From Hydrogenophaga crassostreae (GTDB taxonomy: Bacteria > Pseudomonadota > Gammaproteobacteria > Burkholderiales > Burkholderiaceae_C), in contig NZ_CP017476.1 of assembly GCF_001761385.1 (NCBI RefSeq), positions 4,763,501 through 4,827,500 of the forward strand: DNA of 64,000 bases, read 5' to 3'. The notes under the pieces are model-generated. The model did not search any database. It was given only the letters and a program-made list of their open reading frames with translations, and was not told the origin of the DNA. Positions 1-8,967 of this stretch are shown here, one piece after another. Position 1 is the first letter of the stretch; each line of letters opens with the position of its first letter. Made by a program: the position numbers and the translations under genes.

Positions 1-1163
1 TGGAAGACCTCAAGTCTCTGGCGCGTGAAGAGGGCCTGTGGAACCTGTTCCTGCCCGGCCTGCGCGATGACGAGCCTGGCACCCGGCTGAGCAATCTCGA
101 TTACGCGCCGCTGGCCGAAACCATGGGCCGCCTGCCCTGGGCATCCGAGGTGTTCAACTGCAGCGCGCCCGACACCGGCAACACGGAGCTGCTGCACCGC
201 TTCGCCACACCAGCGCAGCGCACGTTGTGGCTGGAGCCCTTGCTGAACGGCGAGATCCGCTCGGCCTTCGCCATGTCCGAACCCGACGTGGCCTCGTCCG
301 ACCCGACCAACCTGCAGACCACCGTCAAACGGGATGACGGCGCTTTGGTGCTCAATGGCCGCAAGTGGTTCATCACCGGCGTGGCCCATCCGAACTGCAA
401 GCTGCTGATCGTGATGGCACGCAACGCCACCGGGCACGACAACCCCCCCGACAAACACCACGACCACAGCATGTTGCTGCTGCCCCTGGACACCCCCGGC
501 GTGGAGGTGGTGCGCAACATCCCGGTGGTGCACCACCACGCACCCGAGGGCCACTGCGAAATCGTGTTCCGAAACGTGCGCGTGCCGGTCGACCACCTGC
601 TCGGCGGCTGGGGTGAAGGTTTTGCCATGGCACAAGCCCGACTGGGGCCGGGCCGTGTGCACCACTGCATGCGCACCATCGGCCAGTGCGAGCTGGCCTT
701 GGAGCTGGCCAGCGAACGCGCCCTGGAGCGCGAAAGCTTTGGCCGGCATCTGTCGGACTACGCCAACGTACAGGAATGGATCGCCCTGTCGCGCATCGAG
801 ATCGATCAGGCGCGCCTGCTGGTGCTGCGCTGCGCCTGGTTGCTCGACCATCCCGAACGCACCGGCGTGGCTACCGTGCGTGCGCAGGTGGCCGCCATCA
901 AGGTGGTGGCCGCCGGTCTGCAAACGCGGGTGATGGACCGAGCCATGCAGATCTTCGGCGCCATGGGCCTGTCGCCCGACACACCACTGGCCTACTTCTG
1001 GACCTGGGGCCGCGCCCTGCATCTGATGGACGGCCCCGACGAAGTCCATCTGCGCAGTGTGGCGCGGCATGAGTTGGCGCAAGCCAAGGAGCGCATGGGC
1101 GCATCGGCGGCCTACTTCACCACGCCGGAGCAACTGCGCACGCCACCCCACCTTTCGGCGTGA
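1..1163 (+). CDS. Acyl-CoA dehydrogenase family protein, 3' part (5' end outside window)
   Basis: The open frame enters from the left edge (codons in phase with base 3), so the ATG at 123 is internal and the real start lies outside the window. About 386 residues are visible and read as an acyl-CoA dehydrogenase of the ACAD10/11-like group: SAFAMSEPDVASSDPTN is the FAD/substrate-binding segment of the middle domain, GRKWFITG follows, and the C-terminal helical domain carries RMQIFGAMGLSPDTPL-type sequence (here AMQIFGAMGLSPDTPLAYF). Members of this family oxidise an acyl-CoA to the 2-enoyl-CoA with FAD, passing electrons to ETF. Substrate chain length cannot be read from the sequence. The next gene on the same strand is an unrelated regulator 100 bp downstream. 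Confidence 0.9.
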   Translation, partial: EDLKSLAREEGLWNLFLPGLRDDEPGTRLSNLDYAPLAETMGRLPWASEVFNCSAPDTGNTELLHRFATPAQRTLWLEPLLNGEIRSAFAMSEPDVASSDPTNLQTTVKRDDGALVLNGRKWFITGVAHPNCKLLIVMARNATGHDNPPDKHHDHSMLLLPLDTPGVEVVRNIPVVHHHAPEGHCEIVFRNVRVPVDHLLGGWGEGFAMAQARLGPGRVHHCMRTIGQCELALELASERALERESFGRHLSDYANVQEWIALSRIEIDQARLLVLRCAWLLDHPERTGVATVRAQVAAIKVVAAGLQTRVMDRAMQIFGAMGLSPDTPLAYFWTWGRALHLMDGPDEVHLRSVARHELAQAKERMGASAAYFTTPEQLRTPPHLSA

Positions 1164-1262
1164 CGCGTTCAGCGGCCAAACAACACGGTGCATCGTGACG
1201 GGCGCAGAAGGCGACGCGAAGCTACCCGATGTGAACGAACTCACCTACCATGTGCTGGCACC

Positions 1263-1976
1263 ATGAACACCAACCTGCAACCCCGTCACGATGCGCCTTT
1301 GCCCAAAGGCATTCTGGTGGTCGATGACCACGAACTGCTGCGTCTGGGGCTTCGCACACTGGTGCAATCCCATGCACAGGGCAATGGACAGGCAGTGACC
1401 GTTTTTGAGGCCCACAGCCTGCAAGAAGCACTGGCCATGTTTGGCAAAAACGCGACCGCCATCCAGCTGGTGTTGCTTGATCTGCATTTGCCCGATGCCC
1501 ACGGCCTGTCGGGCTTGCGTGCTTTCAAAAGCCAATACCCAGACGCCCATGTGATCGTGCTCTCGGGCTCCAGCGACCCCGGCCTTCAGCGCGACGCGCT
1601 GGCCATGGGCGCCCGCGCTTACCTCACCAAATCGGGCGACCTGGATCAGGTGGTGCACTACATCGCCAGCATGGATCTGCCCAGTCTGCACAAAGCGCCG
1701 AACCCCAGTCCCCAGGAGCAAGCCTTTCCCACCGCTTCGGCAACGGGTGGCGCTCCATTGGCGATGGGCCGCTCTGTCCGCACAACCACGGGCGAGTGGG
1801 TGCAGCTCACGGTGCGACAGGCTCAGGTGCTCGACTGGATCCTGATCGGGTGGTCCAACCGCCAGATTGCCGACCATGCCAAGCTCAGCGAAGGCACGGT
1901 GAAAAACCACGTCTCCACCCTGCTGCTGACGTTGGGCGCGCGCTCGCGGGCCCAGCTCATCAGCCAATTGCGTTGA
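1263..1976 (+). CDS. LuxR/NarL-family response regulator
   Basis: The 237-aa protein has an N-terminal receiver (ILVVDDHELLRLGL near residues 14-27, phospho-acceptor Asp73 in LLDLHLPDA, Lys in YLTKSGD) and a C-terminal LuxR-type helix-turn-helix (LTVRQAQVLDWILIG, then LSEGTVKNHVS). I start it at the ATG at 1263, because the 25 codons upstream in the same frame look non-coding. Its stop codon TGA overlaps the TTG start of the following hybrid kinase, so the two are probably translationally coupled and form one signalling unit. The signal and target genes are unknown. Confidence 0.9.
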   Translation: MNTNLQPRHDAPLPKGILVVDDHELLRLGLRTLVQSHAQGNGQAVTVFEAHSLQEALAMFGKNATAIQLVLLDLHLPDAHGLSGLRAFKSQYPDAHVIVLSGSSDPGLQRDALAMGARAYLTKSGDLDQVVHYIASMDLPSLHKAPNPSPQEQAFPTASATGGAPLAMGRSVRTTTGEWVQLTVRQAQVLDWILIGWSNRQIADHAKLSEGTVKNHVSTLLLTLGARSRAQLISQLR

Positions 1977-3805
1977 CCACACAAGTCGCTGCCACGGGCG
2001 TCGTCGATGCCGCCACCGCTCAGCGTGTGCTGCGCGAACAGGTGGCCTCGCTCTTTGCCACGGTCAAGAGCGCGACCATCGCCGACACCCTGCTGGCCTG
2101 GACGGTGGGCACCCTGTTCTACTGGCAGCTGCGCGACCCATTGGTGCTGTGGTGGGTAGGCCTGCACTTCCTTGAAGTGTTGCGCTACCCGAGCCAGGCG
2201 GCCTACCACCGCGATCCCGGGGCGGCCGATCGCAGTGCCTTCTGGGCGAACCGGCACTGGAAGGAGATGCTCTTCTACTCATGCGTCTGGGGCGCGCTGC
2301 CCTGGATGATGATGCCTGTCGACAACCTGTCCCTGACGTCGATGATCGTGCTCGTCATAGTCGGCCTGTGCAGCACGGGCCTGCCGGCGGTGGCCGCGCG
2401 CTGGCCCTCGGTACTCGCTTTCGTGCTGCCCATGAACATCGGATTGATCGGCGCGCTGCTCTGGCACGGCAGCAACACACACTATGTCTTGGCATTTTTT
2501 GTTGCGGTGTACTTGCTGGCCACTTTTCAAATCGGCCATGCGCTCAACAAGATGCTCACCGACTCGCTGCTCGCACGCTTCGAGAAAGAAGCGCTGGCCG
2601 AACAGATTGCCGAACAGATGGCGGTCACCCAGCGCCTGAGCGATGAAAAGACACGCTTCTTTGCGTCCGCCAGCCACGATCTTCGCCAACCCCTGCACGC
2701 CATTGCCCTGTTTGGCGCGGTGCTGGAACGGGAGCTGGAAGGCCACAGCGCAGGAGCGCATGCGAACCGGCTCATGCAGGCGGTGCATGTCATGGGCAAC
2801 TCGCTCGACACCATGCTGGACATGTCGCGGCTCGATGCCGGTGTGGTGCGGCCCGAACTGAGCGCGATACCGCTGAAACCCATGCTGCAGGCGATCAACC
2901 ATTTGTTTGCCTCGCGCGCAGAAGAAAAGGGCCTGCAACTGCGGATGCGCACCACCGAGCTGTGGGTACTGACCGACCCGGAACTGCTGCAACGCCTGCT
3001 CGCCAACCTGGTGGAGAACGCCATCAAATACACCGATCAAGGTGGGGTGCTGGTGCTGGCGCGGGCCAAACGGGATGCGGTCTGGATCGAGGTGATCGAC
3101 ACTGGTCGTGGCATCGCTGCCGACAACCAGGAAAAGATTTTTGAGGCGTTCTACCAGATCGACAACCCCGGGCGCGACCGCAACCAGGGTCTTGGCATGG
3201 GCCTCTCCATCGTGCGGCGACTGTCCCATTTGCTGCATCACCCGCTGCAGCTGACCTCGCGACCCGATGTGGGCACCCGGTTTCGGCTCACCTTGCCTCT
3301 CGCACAGCCTCAGGCACCCGTCACCGGCGCGAGCCATGCCGCAGGAGCCAGCCCCGGTTCGGCCTCGACCTTGTCGGGGGGACAACCCCGCGCGCCCGCC
3401 CAGCCGTCGCCAGCCATGGTCTTGCCATCGCCCATTCTTCTGCTGGACGATGAGGCCGACATCGGCGACGCCATGGCCGCCTTGCTGACCTCGCACGGCG
3501 TGCAGCTCACGGTGGTGACCCACGAAGCGGCCGCGCAAGAGGCGTTCACCCAGGCGACCCTGAATGCACAGCCCTACGCCGCCCTGATCTGCGACTACCG
3601 TCTGGCCGAAGGCGCCGATGGCCTGGAAGCCGCCCACCGCCTGAGGGCCCGGTTCAATCCCGATCTGCCCTTCCTGCTGGTCACCGGAGAAACCTCGCCA
3701 CAACGGCTGCAGCGCGTGCGCGACAGCGGTGTGCCCGTTTTGTTCAAGCCCGTCGTCGCACAGGCCTTGCTTCAAACCCTGGCAAAGATGGTCACCAAAC
3801 CCTGA
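1973..3805 (+). CDS. Membrane hybrid sensor histidine kinase with C-terminal receiver
   Basis: About 610 residues. The N-terminal third holds several hydrophobic helices (about six), a coiled linker follows, then the HisKA box FFASASHDLRQPLHA (His about residue 235), N box NLVENAIKYTD, G1 DTGRGIA and G2 GLGMGLSIV. After a Pro/Ala-rich linker comes a receiver domain starting at ILLLDDEADIGD with phospho-acceptor Asp about 541 in ICDYRLAE. No ATG gives a full-length protein. The frame fits a TTG at 1973 inside the preceding regulator's stop (TTGA), with no Shine-Dalgarno of its own, which suggests translational coupling. The architecture resembles membrane hybrid kinases paired with LuxR regulators. 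The ligand is unknown. Confidence 0.85.
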   Translation: MTTQVAATGVVDAATAQRVLREQVASLFATVKSATIADTLLAWTVGTLFYWQLRDPLVLWWVGLHFLEVLRYPSQAAYHRDPGAADRSAFWANRHWKEMLFYSCVWGALPWMMMPVDNLSLTSMIVLVIVGLCSTGLPAVAARWPSVLAFVLPMNIGLIGALLWHGSNTHYVLAFFVAVYLLATFQIGHALNKMLTDSLLARFEKEALAEQIAEQMAVTQRLSDEKTRFFASASHDLRQPLHAIALFGAVLERELEGHSAGAHANRLMQAVHVMGNSLDTMLDMSRLDAGVVRPELSAIPLKPMLQAINHLFASRAEEKGLQLRMRTTELWVLTDPELLQRLLANLVENAIKYTDQGGVLVLARAKRDAVWIEVIDTGRGIAADNQEKIFEAFYQIDNPGRDRNQGLGMGLSIVRRLSHLLHHPLQLTSRPDVGTRFRLTLPLAQPQAPVTGASHAAGASPGSASTLSGGQPRAPAQPSPAMVLPSPILLLDDEADIGDAMAALLTSHGVQLTVVTHEAAAQEAFTQATLNAQPYAALICDYRLAEGADGLEAAHRLRARFNPDLPFLLVTGETSPQRLQRVRDSGVPVLFKPVVAQALLQTLAKMVTKP

Positions 3806-3905
3806 TCCCGATCGACCCTGGCAATCAGGGCATGACTTTCGGCACTGGTGGGCGCGCCAGTTCCGTCCTATCCTGATTCAGCTGTCACACATCAGGATTC
3901 AAAGA

Positions 3906-4382
3906 ATGAGCGCCATGCCAAGTCGCAAAGAATGTCCGAGTCTGTTAGCGCATCGGGACCCCCTTCAACTCCGGGCGAGCACGCCACCGTCGGCACGGCG
4001 CACGGTGATGTCATCGACCCTCCTGGCACTCTTGTTCGTGACAGGCGCTGCGCAGGCCAAAGACCCCGGCACGCCCACCGCCGAACACCTGGGTCTGACG
4101 CCGGCCTACCTGCAAGGGGACTGGTGCCAGACCTACATCCAGTTTCCCAAGGAGCGATCCGAAGAAAACACCCCCTACCGCTGGGACCCCGACGGCACTT
4201 ACGCCACCAGAGGTTCAGAACATGGGGACATGAAAGCGGGCTACTTCTACCTCTACAAACCCGAGGGGAAAATCAAGCTGGCCACCATCGCCGGGTTCTT
4301 CAAGGTGAAATCGGTGAAACCCGATGCCTTTGTTTTGCAGGTCTTTGGCGACATGCACTTTCAGAGGGGCCCATGCAAATGA
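3906..4382 (+). CDS. Secreted protein of unknown function
   Basis: I do not recognise this family. The ATG at 3906 gives 158 aa, but the first 34 residues are a poor leader. An in-frame ATG at 4008 gives a clean signal peptide (SSTLLALLFVTGAAQA, cleavage before KDPG) and about 124 aa, so 4008 may be the true start. The mature part begins LTPAYLQGDWCQTYIQF and has two Cys residues, consistent with a small disulfide-bonded, beta-rich periplasmic protein. It overlaps the next gene, also an unknown secreted protein, by 10 bp, so the two are likely co-transcribed. Confidence 0.6.
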   Translation: MSAMPSRKECPSLLAHRDPLQLRASTPPSARRTVMSSTLLALLFVTGAAQAKDPGTPTAEHLGLTPAYLQGDWCQTYIQFPKERSEENTPYRWDPDGTYATRGSEHGDMKAGYFYLYKPEGKIKLATIAGFFKVKSVKPDAFVLQVFGDMHFQRGPCK

Positions 4383-4987
4383 CCCATCACCTGAGCCGGT
4401 CTGCGTCTGCTGCAACCCCTGCATCCGCTCGCCCTCCGCGCTGGGCCAGGCAACTCGGTGCGCTGACCATGATCCTGTGTTCGCCCATGCTGGCACATGC
4501 ACTCACGCCAGCGGAAAGGCTTCAGCAGATCAAGGCGCGCGCAGCAGGGCCGCAAGGGCCTTGCCCGTTTTTTGATGTGGCCGTGGTGCACAAGATTTTT
4601 CCGAGCAGCTCCAACGAATCGGTGTTCAAGCGGCGGGAGAAGCCCTATCCGTCTTGCACCTACATCTGGACCGCGAAGCACATGAACGCCGTCAAGATGG
4701 CTGGAATGGTGGCGAAGGTGCCTTCTGAAGGGCGGCTGACGCTCACCAAGGCGCCCACCCGCGTTGAAGCCAAAGATTGGGAGCGGGTCTTGATGAGCTA
4801 CAAGAATCAACCGCTGATCCAGGTGCCCGAACTGGGCCAGTACGCCGTCTGGTCGGCCCAGCGCCGCCAGCTGTCGTGGATCGCCAAGGGCCACGTTTTT
4901 CATGTGGCGGTTGAAGACGATGACCAACCCGGTGCCCAGCAGGCCAACGCCATGGCGGTGGCCGCCGAACTGGTTCGAACGCACTGA
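4373..4987 (+). CDS. Secreted protein of unknown function
   Basis: 204 aa. The start at 4373 overlaps the previous gene's stop. An alternative ATG two codons later is equally possible. A long basic n-region leads to a hydrophobic stretch (LGALTMILCSPMLAHA) followed by LTPAERLQQIKARAAGP, consistent with export. The mature part has two Cys (PCPFFD, PSCTYIW) and no motif I can assign. PCPFFDVAVVHKIF followed by a Cys-Tyr-Ile-Trp strand looks like a periplasmic fold seen in small conserved hypotheticals, but I cannot name it. It is convergent with the next gene at 5027. Confidence 0.7.
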   Translation: MQMTHHLSRSASAATPASARPPRWARQLGALTMILCSPMLAHALTPAERLQQIKARAAGPQGPCPFFDVAVVHKIFPSSSNESVFKRREKPYPSCTYIWTAKHMNAVKMAGMVAKVPSEGRLTLTKAPTRVEAKDWERVLMSYKNQPLIQVPELGQYAVWSAQRRQLSWIAKGHVFHVAVEDDDQPGAQQANAMAVAAELVRTH

Positions 4988-5026
4988 CCTGGCGGGTCGC
5001 CGCTGAGCCCCCTCAGCTTGGCCCCA

Positions 5027-5617
5027 TCACTCTTCGCAAGCCATTCCTTCACCCTTGTTCGTGCACACCGACTGGCGCACCTGCAGCGTCAGTCCGGTCA
5101 CCGTGTTGGCCTGGGCGTTGACCTCAACGCCGCGGTAGCCCTCGCCCGACGAGACGCGGTCCACCCAGAGGGTGAAGTCATGCGGGTCGGAAGGGTCGTC
5201 CACTTCCCCGGCGACGCAGCGGGTCAAGCCGGTACGCAGGTCTTTGCCGAGTCTGGATACCCCTGGAAACTGGCAGCTGTAGGCGGTTTGCCGAAGCCGC
5301 ATTGTTGGCTCGTCCATGCCCACGTCCACCACGCTGCACGACGTTGCGCCAGTCAGGATTTTCTTGGCGAGATAGGTCTTGCCGCCTGCGGGCAATGGTT
5401 TGGCTTGTGGGTTCAATGCCCCCTTGTGCACAGCGAAACCGCGCCCGGCATCGGCCACCGCCGCCTTCAGCTCCGCGCAGACAAACGCATCGCGTGCCTC
5501 GGCCGCTGCTGGCAAGGCCAGACACGCGATCAACACCGTGCCCACAACCAACGGCGGCCAGCGGGGATCTTCCAGGCCCCTGTTCCGTTTGCCCAAAAAC
5601 ACTGTGTGACCGGCCAT
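5027..5617 (-). CDS. Secreted Cys-containing protein of unknown function
   Basis: 196 aa. I choose the ATG at 5617, nine codons inside the longest frame, because GGGGAGG sits six bases upstream of it. The N-terminus (MAGHTVFLGKRNRGLEDPRW, then a hydrophobic segment ending LALPAAAEA) is an export signal. The mature protein has about six Cys (FVCAEL, SCSVVD, SCQFPG, RCVAGE, SVCTNK, MACEE), which suggests disulfides. No domain recognised. It is transcribed in the same direction as the glutaredoxin-like gene upstream, across a 194-bp gap that shows no other coding sequence. Confidence 0.7.
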   Translation of the reverse strand: MAGHTVFLGKRNRGLEDPRWPPLVVGTVLIACLALPAAAEARDAFVCAELKAAVADAGRGFAVHKGALNPQAKPLPAGGKTYLAKKILTGATSCSVVDVGMDEPTMRLRQTAYSCQFPGVSRLGKDLRTGLTRCVAGEVDDPSDPHDFTLWVDRVSSGEGYRGVEVNAQANTVTGLTLQVRQSVCTNKGEGMACEE

Positions 5618-5811
5618 GCACCACCTCCCCATTGAAGCCATCAAGAAGTCCCAAGGCTAGTGGTTTGGCGCTCGCCCAACCAGTGCCTAAAGTCATGCCT
5701 GGTTGGGTTTGCCGCACCCCGCAGGGTGTTTCACTGGCTCAGGGCAAGGCTGTCTGGCGCCGTTCTGCGTTCCATTCAGCCAAGGCCGCAAATCCCCGAC
5801 CCTTCACCGCG

Positions 5812-6177
5812 TCACTTCAACAGCGTTTTGAATGCGCCGCTGGCCAACAACGCTTCGAGCTCCTGCGCGCCGCCCACCAGCGTGCCTTTCACGAACACCA
5901 TCGGGAACGTGGCCCAGCCGGTCCACATCTTCAAAGCGTTGCGCCGGCGCCAGGTATTGAAGTAGTTGCCATACTCCAGATACGCGTGGGCCTGCCCGGC
6001 GGCGTCCAGCGCCTTGCGGGCCTTCTTGCACATGGGGTTCATGCCCATGCCCACCACGACCACGGCGTTGCGCTCGACAGCGGCGCTCACTTCGGCCACG
6101 ATGTCGTGGTGTTGCTGAGCCACCTTGTCGCGAATCGCGGCGTGGATGTGGGTTTCTTCAAGAATGGCACGGGGCAT
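5812..6177 (-). CDS. Glutaredoxin-fold protein lacking the N-terminal active-site Cys
   Basis: 121 aa with the thioredoxin-fold landmarks of glutaredoxins: a strand VVVVGMGM before the active-site turn, the cis-proline segment WATFPMVFVKG (Pro92) and the glutathione-binding Gly-Gly (VGG, 102-103). The active-site position that normally reads C-P-x-C reads N-P-M-C here (Asn47-Cys50), so the nucleophilic Cys is replaced and only the second Cys remains. A classical dithiol or monothiol CGFS-type mechanism is therefore unlikely. It may bind glutathione or Fe-S, or be structural. It lies 23 bp downstream of the flavin monooxygenase gene and is likely co-transcribed with it. Confidence 0.85.
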   Translation of the reverse strand: MPRAILEETHIHAAIRDKVAQQHHDIVAEVSAAVERNAVVVVGMGMNPMCKKARKALDAAGQAHAYLEYGNYFNTWRRRNALKMWTGWATFPMVFVKGTLVGGAQELEALLASGAFKTLLK

Positions 6178-6200
6178 GGTCTGGCTTCAAAAATGGAAAA

Positions 6201-7214
6201 TCAGGTAGGCGCCGTCAGGCCCATGGCCTGTGCAGCGATGTCCAGCGAACGCAGTCTCAGCGCCGAATCAAACACATCGCTGACGAGCATGAACTCGTCG
6301 GCGTTGGTGGCGTCGGCCAGTTGCTGGAACCCGGCTTGCGCCGTCTCGACACCGCCGACCACGGCGCAGGCCAGAAAGTCGGCAATGGCGGCTTTGGCCT
6401 GGGGGTCGATGCGCTCCATGAAGCCCTCGACCGGCGCCGGCAACTGTCCGCGCTTGCCGGTCAGGATGCCGAGCACACGCTGGTAGGTGCTGCTGGCGAG
6501 GTACTGCGCTTCGGCGTCGGTGGGCGCGCCAATGAACGGCACGCCAACGATCACATAGGGTTTGTCCAGCTGCGCCGACGGCTTGAAATTGTGGCGGTAC
6601 ATGTCGATCGCCTGCAGCAGAAAACGCGGTGCGAAGTGCGACGCGAAGGCATAGGGCAGGCCCCGCTCGGCCGCCAGCTGCGCGGAAAACAGGCTGGATC
6701 CCAGCAGCCAGATTGGCACGTTGGTACCCGCGCCGGGCATGGCAACCAGCTTCTGCCCCGGCTGTTCGGGCGCCAGCAAGCGCTGCAGCTCGGCCACATC
6801 GCGCGGAAAATCGTCTTCAGATTCATGCCGGTCGCGGCGCAGGGCCCGCATGGTCATGGGGTCGGTGCCTGGCGCCCGGCCCAGGCCCAGGTCAATGCGC
6901 CCGGGGTACAGCTCGGCCAGCGTGCCAAAGGCCTCGGCCACCACCAGAGGCGCATGGTTGGGCAGCATCACCCCGCCCGAGCCCACCCGCAAAGTGGATG
7001 TAGCCCCAGCGATATGACCCACCAAAACCGCCGTGGCTGAGCTGGCGATGCCGCTCATGTTGTGGTGCTCGGCCAGCCAGTAGCGCTGGAAACCGAGACG
7101 TTCGGCGTGTTGGGCGGTCTGGCGGGCGATGCTCAGCGCGTCGGCCACCGTGCCACCTTCGCGCACGGCAACCAGGTCGAGCAGGGAGAGGCGAATGTCT
7201 TTCAGGGATTTCAT
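6201..7214 (-). CDS. Luciferase-like monooxygenase (LLM class flavin-dependent oxidoreductase)
   Basis: 337 aa from the ATG at 7214 (MKSLKDIRLSLLDLVAVREG). The 22 codons upstream in frame look non-coding. It has family features of bacterial luciferase-like flavin oxidoreductases of the MsnO8/YhbW type: YWLAEHHNM near residue 45, SGGVMLPNHAPL, and GRIDLGLGRAPGTDP. Such enzymes use reduced FMN or F420. FMN is expected in this lineage. The substrate is not predictable. It reads divergently from the alkene reductase at 7366 across a 151-bp region that should hold both promoters, and it is followed closely by the glutaredoxin-like gene. Confidence 0.88.
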   Translation of the reverse strand: MKSLKDIRLSLLDLVAVREGGTVADALSIARQTAQHAERLGFQRYWLAEHHNMSGIASSATAVLVGHIAGATSTLRVGSGGVMLPNHAPLVVAEAFGTLAELYPGRIDLGLGRAPGTDPMTMRALRRDRHESEDDFPRDVAELQRLLAPEQPGQKLVAMPGAGTNVPIWLLGSSLFSAQLAAERGLPYAFASHFAPRFLLQAIDMYRHNFKPSAQLDKPYVIVGVPFIGAPTDAEAQYLASSTYQRVLGILTGKRGQLPAPVEGFMERIDPQAKAAIADFLACAVVGGVETAQAGFQQLADATNADEFMLVSDVFDSALRLRSLDIAAQAMGLTAPT

Positions 7215-7365
7215 TTGACTATTGTCAGACTTTCCGCGCCGCTTTGCTGTCAGCATAGAGATGAGCCCCACAGCCTGCACGCCCTGTCATGCAGGCGCTG
7301 GCAGCCCCGCGCCATCCGGCGTAGGCTTCCCGCATTCCTTCCTCCCACCCCCACACACACCACCC

Positions 7366-8469
7366 ATGACCACTTTGTTCGACCCTGTCCAAGTCGGCGC
7401 CATTCATCTGGCCAACCGCATCGTCATGGCACCGCTCACACGCAACCGTGCGCCCGACGCCATTCCCACGCCTCTGATGGCCACCTATTACACCCAGCGC
7501 GCCAGCGCCGGCCTGCTGATCACCGAGGCCACCGCCATCAGCCAGCAGGCGCAGGGCTACGCCGATGTGCCCGGGCTCTACGCCCAGGAACACGTTGAAG
7601 GCTGGAAGGCCATCACAAAATCGGTGCACGCCGCGGGCGGCAAGATCGTCACCCAGCTCTGGCACGTGGGCCGCATTTCCCACAGCGAACTGCAACCGCA
7701 TTTTGGCAAGCCCGTGGCCCCGTCTGCGGCTACCGCCAATGCCAAAACCGTGCTCATCAAAGACGGCGTGCCCGTGTTTGTGGACACCTCCGAGCCCCGT
7801 GCCCTGGAACTCGAAGAAATCCCCGGCATCGTGCAGGACTACCGCCATGCCGCCCTGAGCGCGATTGCCGCGGGCTTTGACGGGGTCGAAATCCACGCCG
7901 CCAACGGTTACCTGATCGACCAGTTCCTGAAAACCGACAGCAACCGCCGCACCGACGACTACGGCGGCAGCATCGAAAACCGCGCCCGCTTCCTGCTGGA
8001 AGTGGTCGCCGCCGTGGCCGATGCCATCGGCGGTGACCGCACCGGTATCCGCCTGTCGCCCGTGACCCCGGCCAACGATGCACACGACGCCGAGCCCCAG
8101 CCGCTGTTTGAACACGTGGTGCGCGAGCTGGCCCCGATGAAACTGGCCTATCTGCACCTCATCGAAGGCTCCACCGGTGGCCCGCGCGACCTGCCCGAGC
8201 GTCCGTTTGACTACGCCGCCATGAAAGCCGCCTACCGCAGCGCGGGCGGCCAAGGGGCCTGGATGGTGAACAACGGCTATGACCTGACCATGTCCGAGCA
8301 GGCGCTCAAGGATGGCGCCGACCTGGTGGCCTACGGCCGCTCCTTCATTTCCAACCCCGATCTGGTTGCCCGCCTCAAAGCCGGTGGCCCGTTCAACAAA
8401 GCCGAGCGCGCCACCTTCTACGGCGGCGGCGCCAAGGGCTACACCGACTACCCCACGCTGGCGGACTGA
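7366..8469 (+). CDS. Alkene reductase, old yellow enzyme family (NemA/xenobiotic reductase type)
   Basis: 367-aa FMN TIM-barrel protein. The start at 7366 (MTTLFDPVQVGAIHLANRIV) is the family start, and the frame upstream is non-coding. Visible features: MAPLTRNRA at the FMN site, the substrate-binding pair in HAANGYLIDQFL (His-x-x-Asn), the TDDYGGSIENR phosphate segment, and YGRSFISNPDL near the C-terminus. The family reduces activated C=C bonds, nitrate esters and N-ethylmaleimide with NAD(P)H. Divergent neighbour: a second flavoenzyme (6201-7214), so the locus may respond to electrophile stress. That is inference only. Confidence 0.93.
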   Translation: MTTLFDPVQVGAIHLANRIVMAPLTRNRAPDAIPTPLMATYYTQRASAGLLITEATAISQQAQGYADVPGLYAQEHVEGWKAITKSVHAAGGKIVTQLWHVGRISHSELQPHFGKPVAPSAATANAKTVLIKDGVPVFVDTSEPRALELEEIPGIVQDYRHAALSAIAAGFDGVEIHAANGYLIDQFLKTDSNRRTDDYGGSIENRARFLLEVVAAVADAIGGDRTGIRLSPVTPANDAHDAEPQPLFEHVVRELAPMKLAYLHLIEGSTGGPRDLPERPFDYAAMKAAYRSAGGQGAWMVNNGYDLTMSEQALKDGADLVAYGRSFISNPDLVARLKAGGPFNKAERATFYGGGAKGYTDYPTLAD

Positions 8470-8559
8470 GCGCCAGGCCTGCCCGGGCACACCCCTTCTC
8501 CGGCGCGGGCCTCGCAGGCGCGACCACAAAACCTGCGTCGGTTTGCCTATGATCGGCGC

Positions 8560-8964
8560 ATGCAACCCGAAACCATCGCCTGGGCCTACCCGCTCGCCTT
8601 CTGGACCCATATTGCACTGGTCATTGCCAGCGTGAGCCTGTTCGCCATGCGCGGTCTGGGCGTGCTGGCCGGTCAGATCTGGCCCATGTGCCAGATCTGG
8701 CGCGGTTTGAGCGTCTGGATCGATGTGGGCCTGCTCAGCGCCGGCGGCACGCTGTGGTTCATGCTGCAATTCAACCCCTGGCATGACCACTGGCTGGGCG
8801 CCAAGCTGATCTTGCTGGTGGTCTACATCCTGCTGGGCAGCATGGCGCTCAAACGCGCGCCCACCCGCGCGGCCAAAGCCCTGTTCTTCGCTGCCGCCTT
8901 GTTGTGCGTGGCTTTCATGGCGTCCATCGCCCTGCACCACAGCCCGCTGGGCTGGTGGGCCTGA
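8560..8964 (+). CDS. SirB2 family inner-membrane protein
   Basis: 134 aa with four predicted transmembrane helices (FWTHIALVIASVSLFAMRG, a helix around VWIDVGLLSAGGTLW, AKLILLVVYILLGSMAL, FFAAALLCVAFMASIAL). The layout and length fit the SirB2 family of small four-helix membrane proteins, whose biochemical role is not established. It is the first gene of a tight three-gene run: three bases separate it from the DUF454 gene, which overlaps the PAP2 gene by four bases. Confidence 0.8.
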   Translation: MQPETIAWAYPLAFWTHIALVIASVSLFAMRGLGVLAGQIWPMCQIWRGLSVWIDVGLLSAGGTLWFMLQFNPWHDHWLGAKLILLVVYILLGSMALKRAPTRAAKALFFAAALLCVAFMASIALHHSPLGWWA

Positions 8965-8967
8965 CCG

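Noticed and set aside
5302..6486. 394-aa plus-strand frame over the glutaredoxin-like and monooxygenase genes
   Set aside because: Antisense to two well-supported genes; no features of its own.
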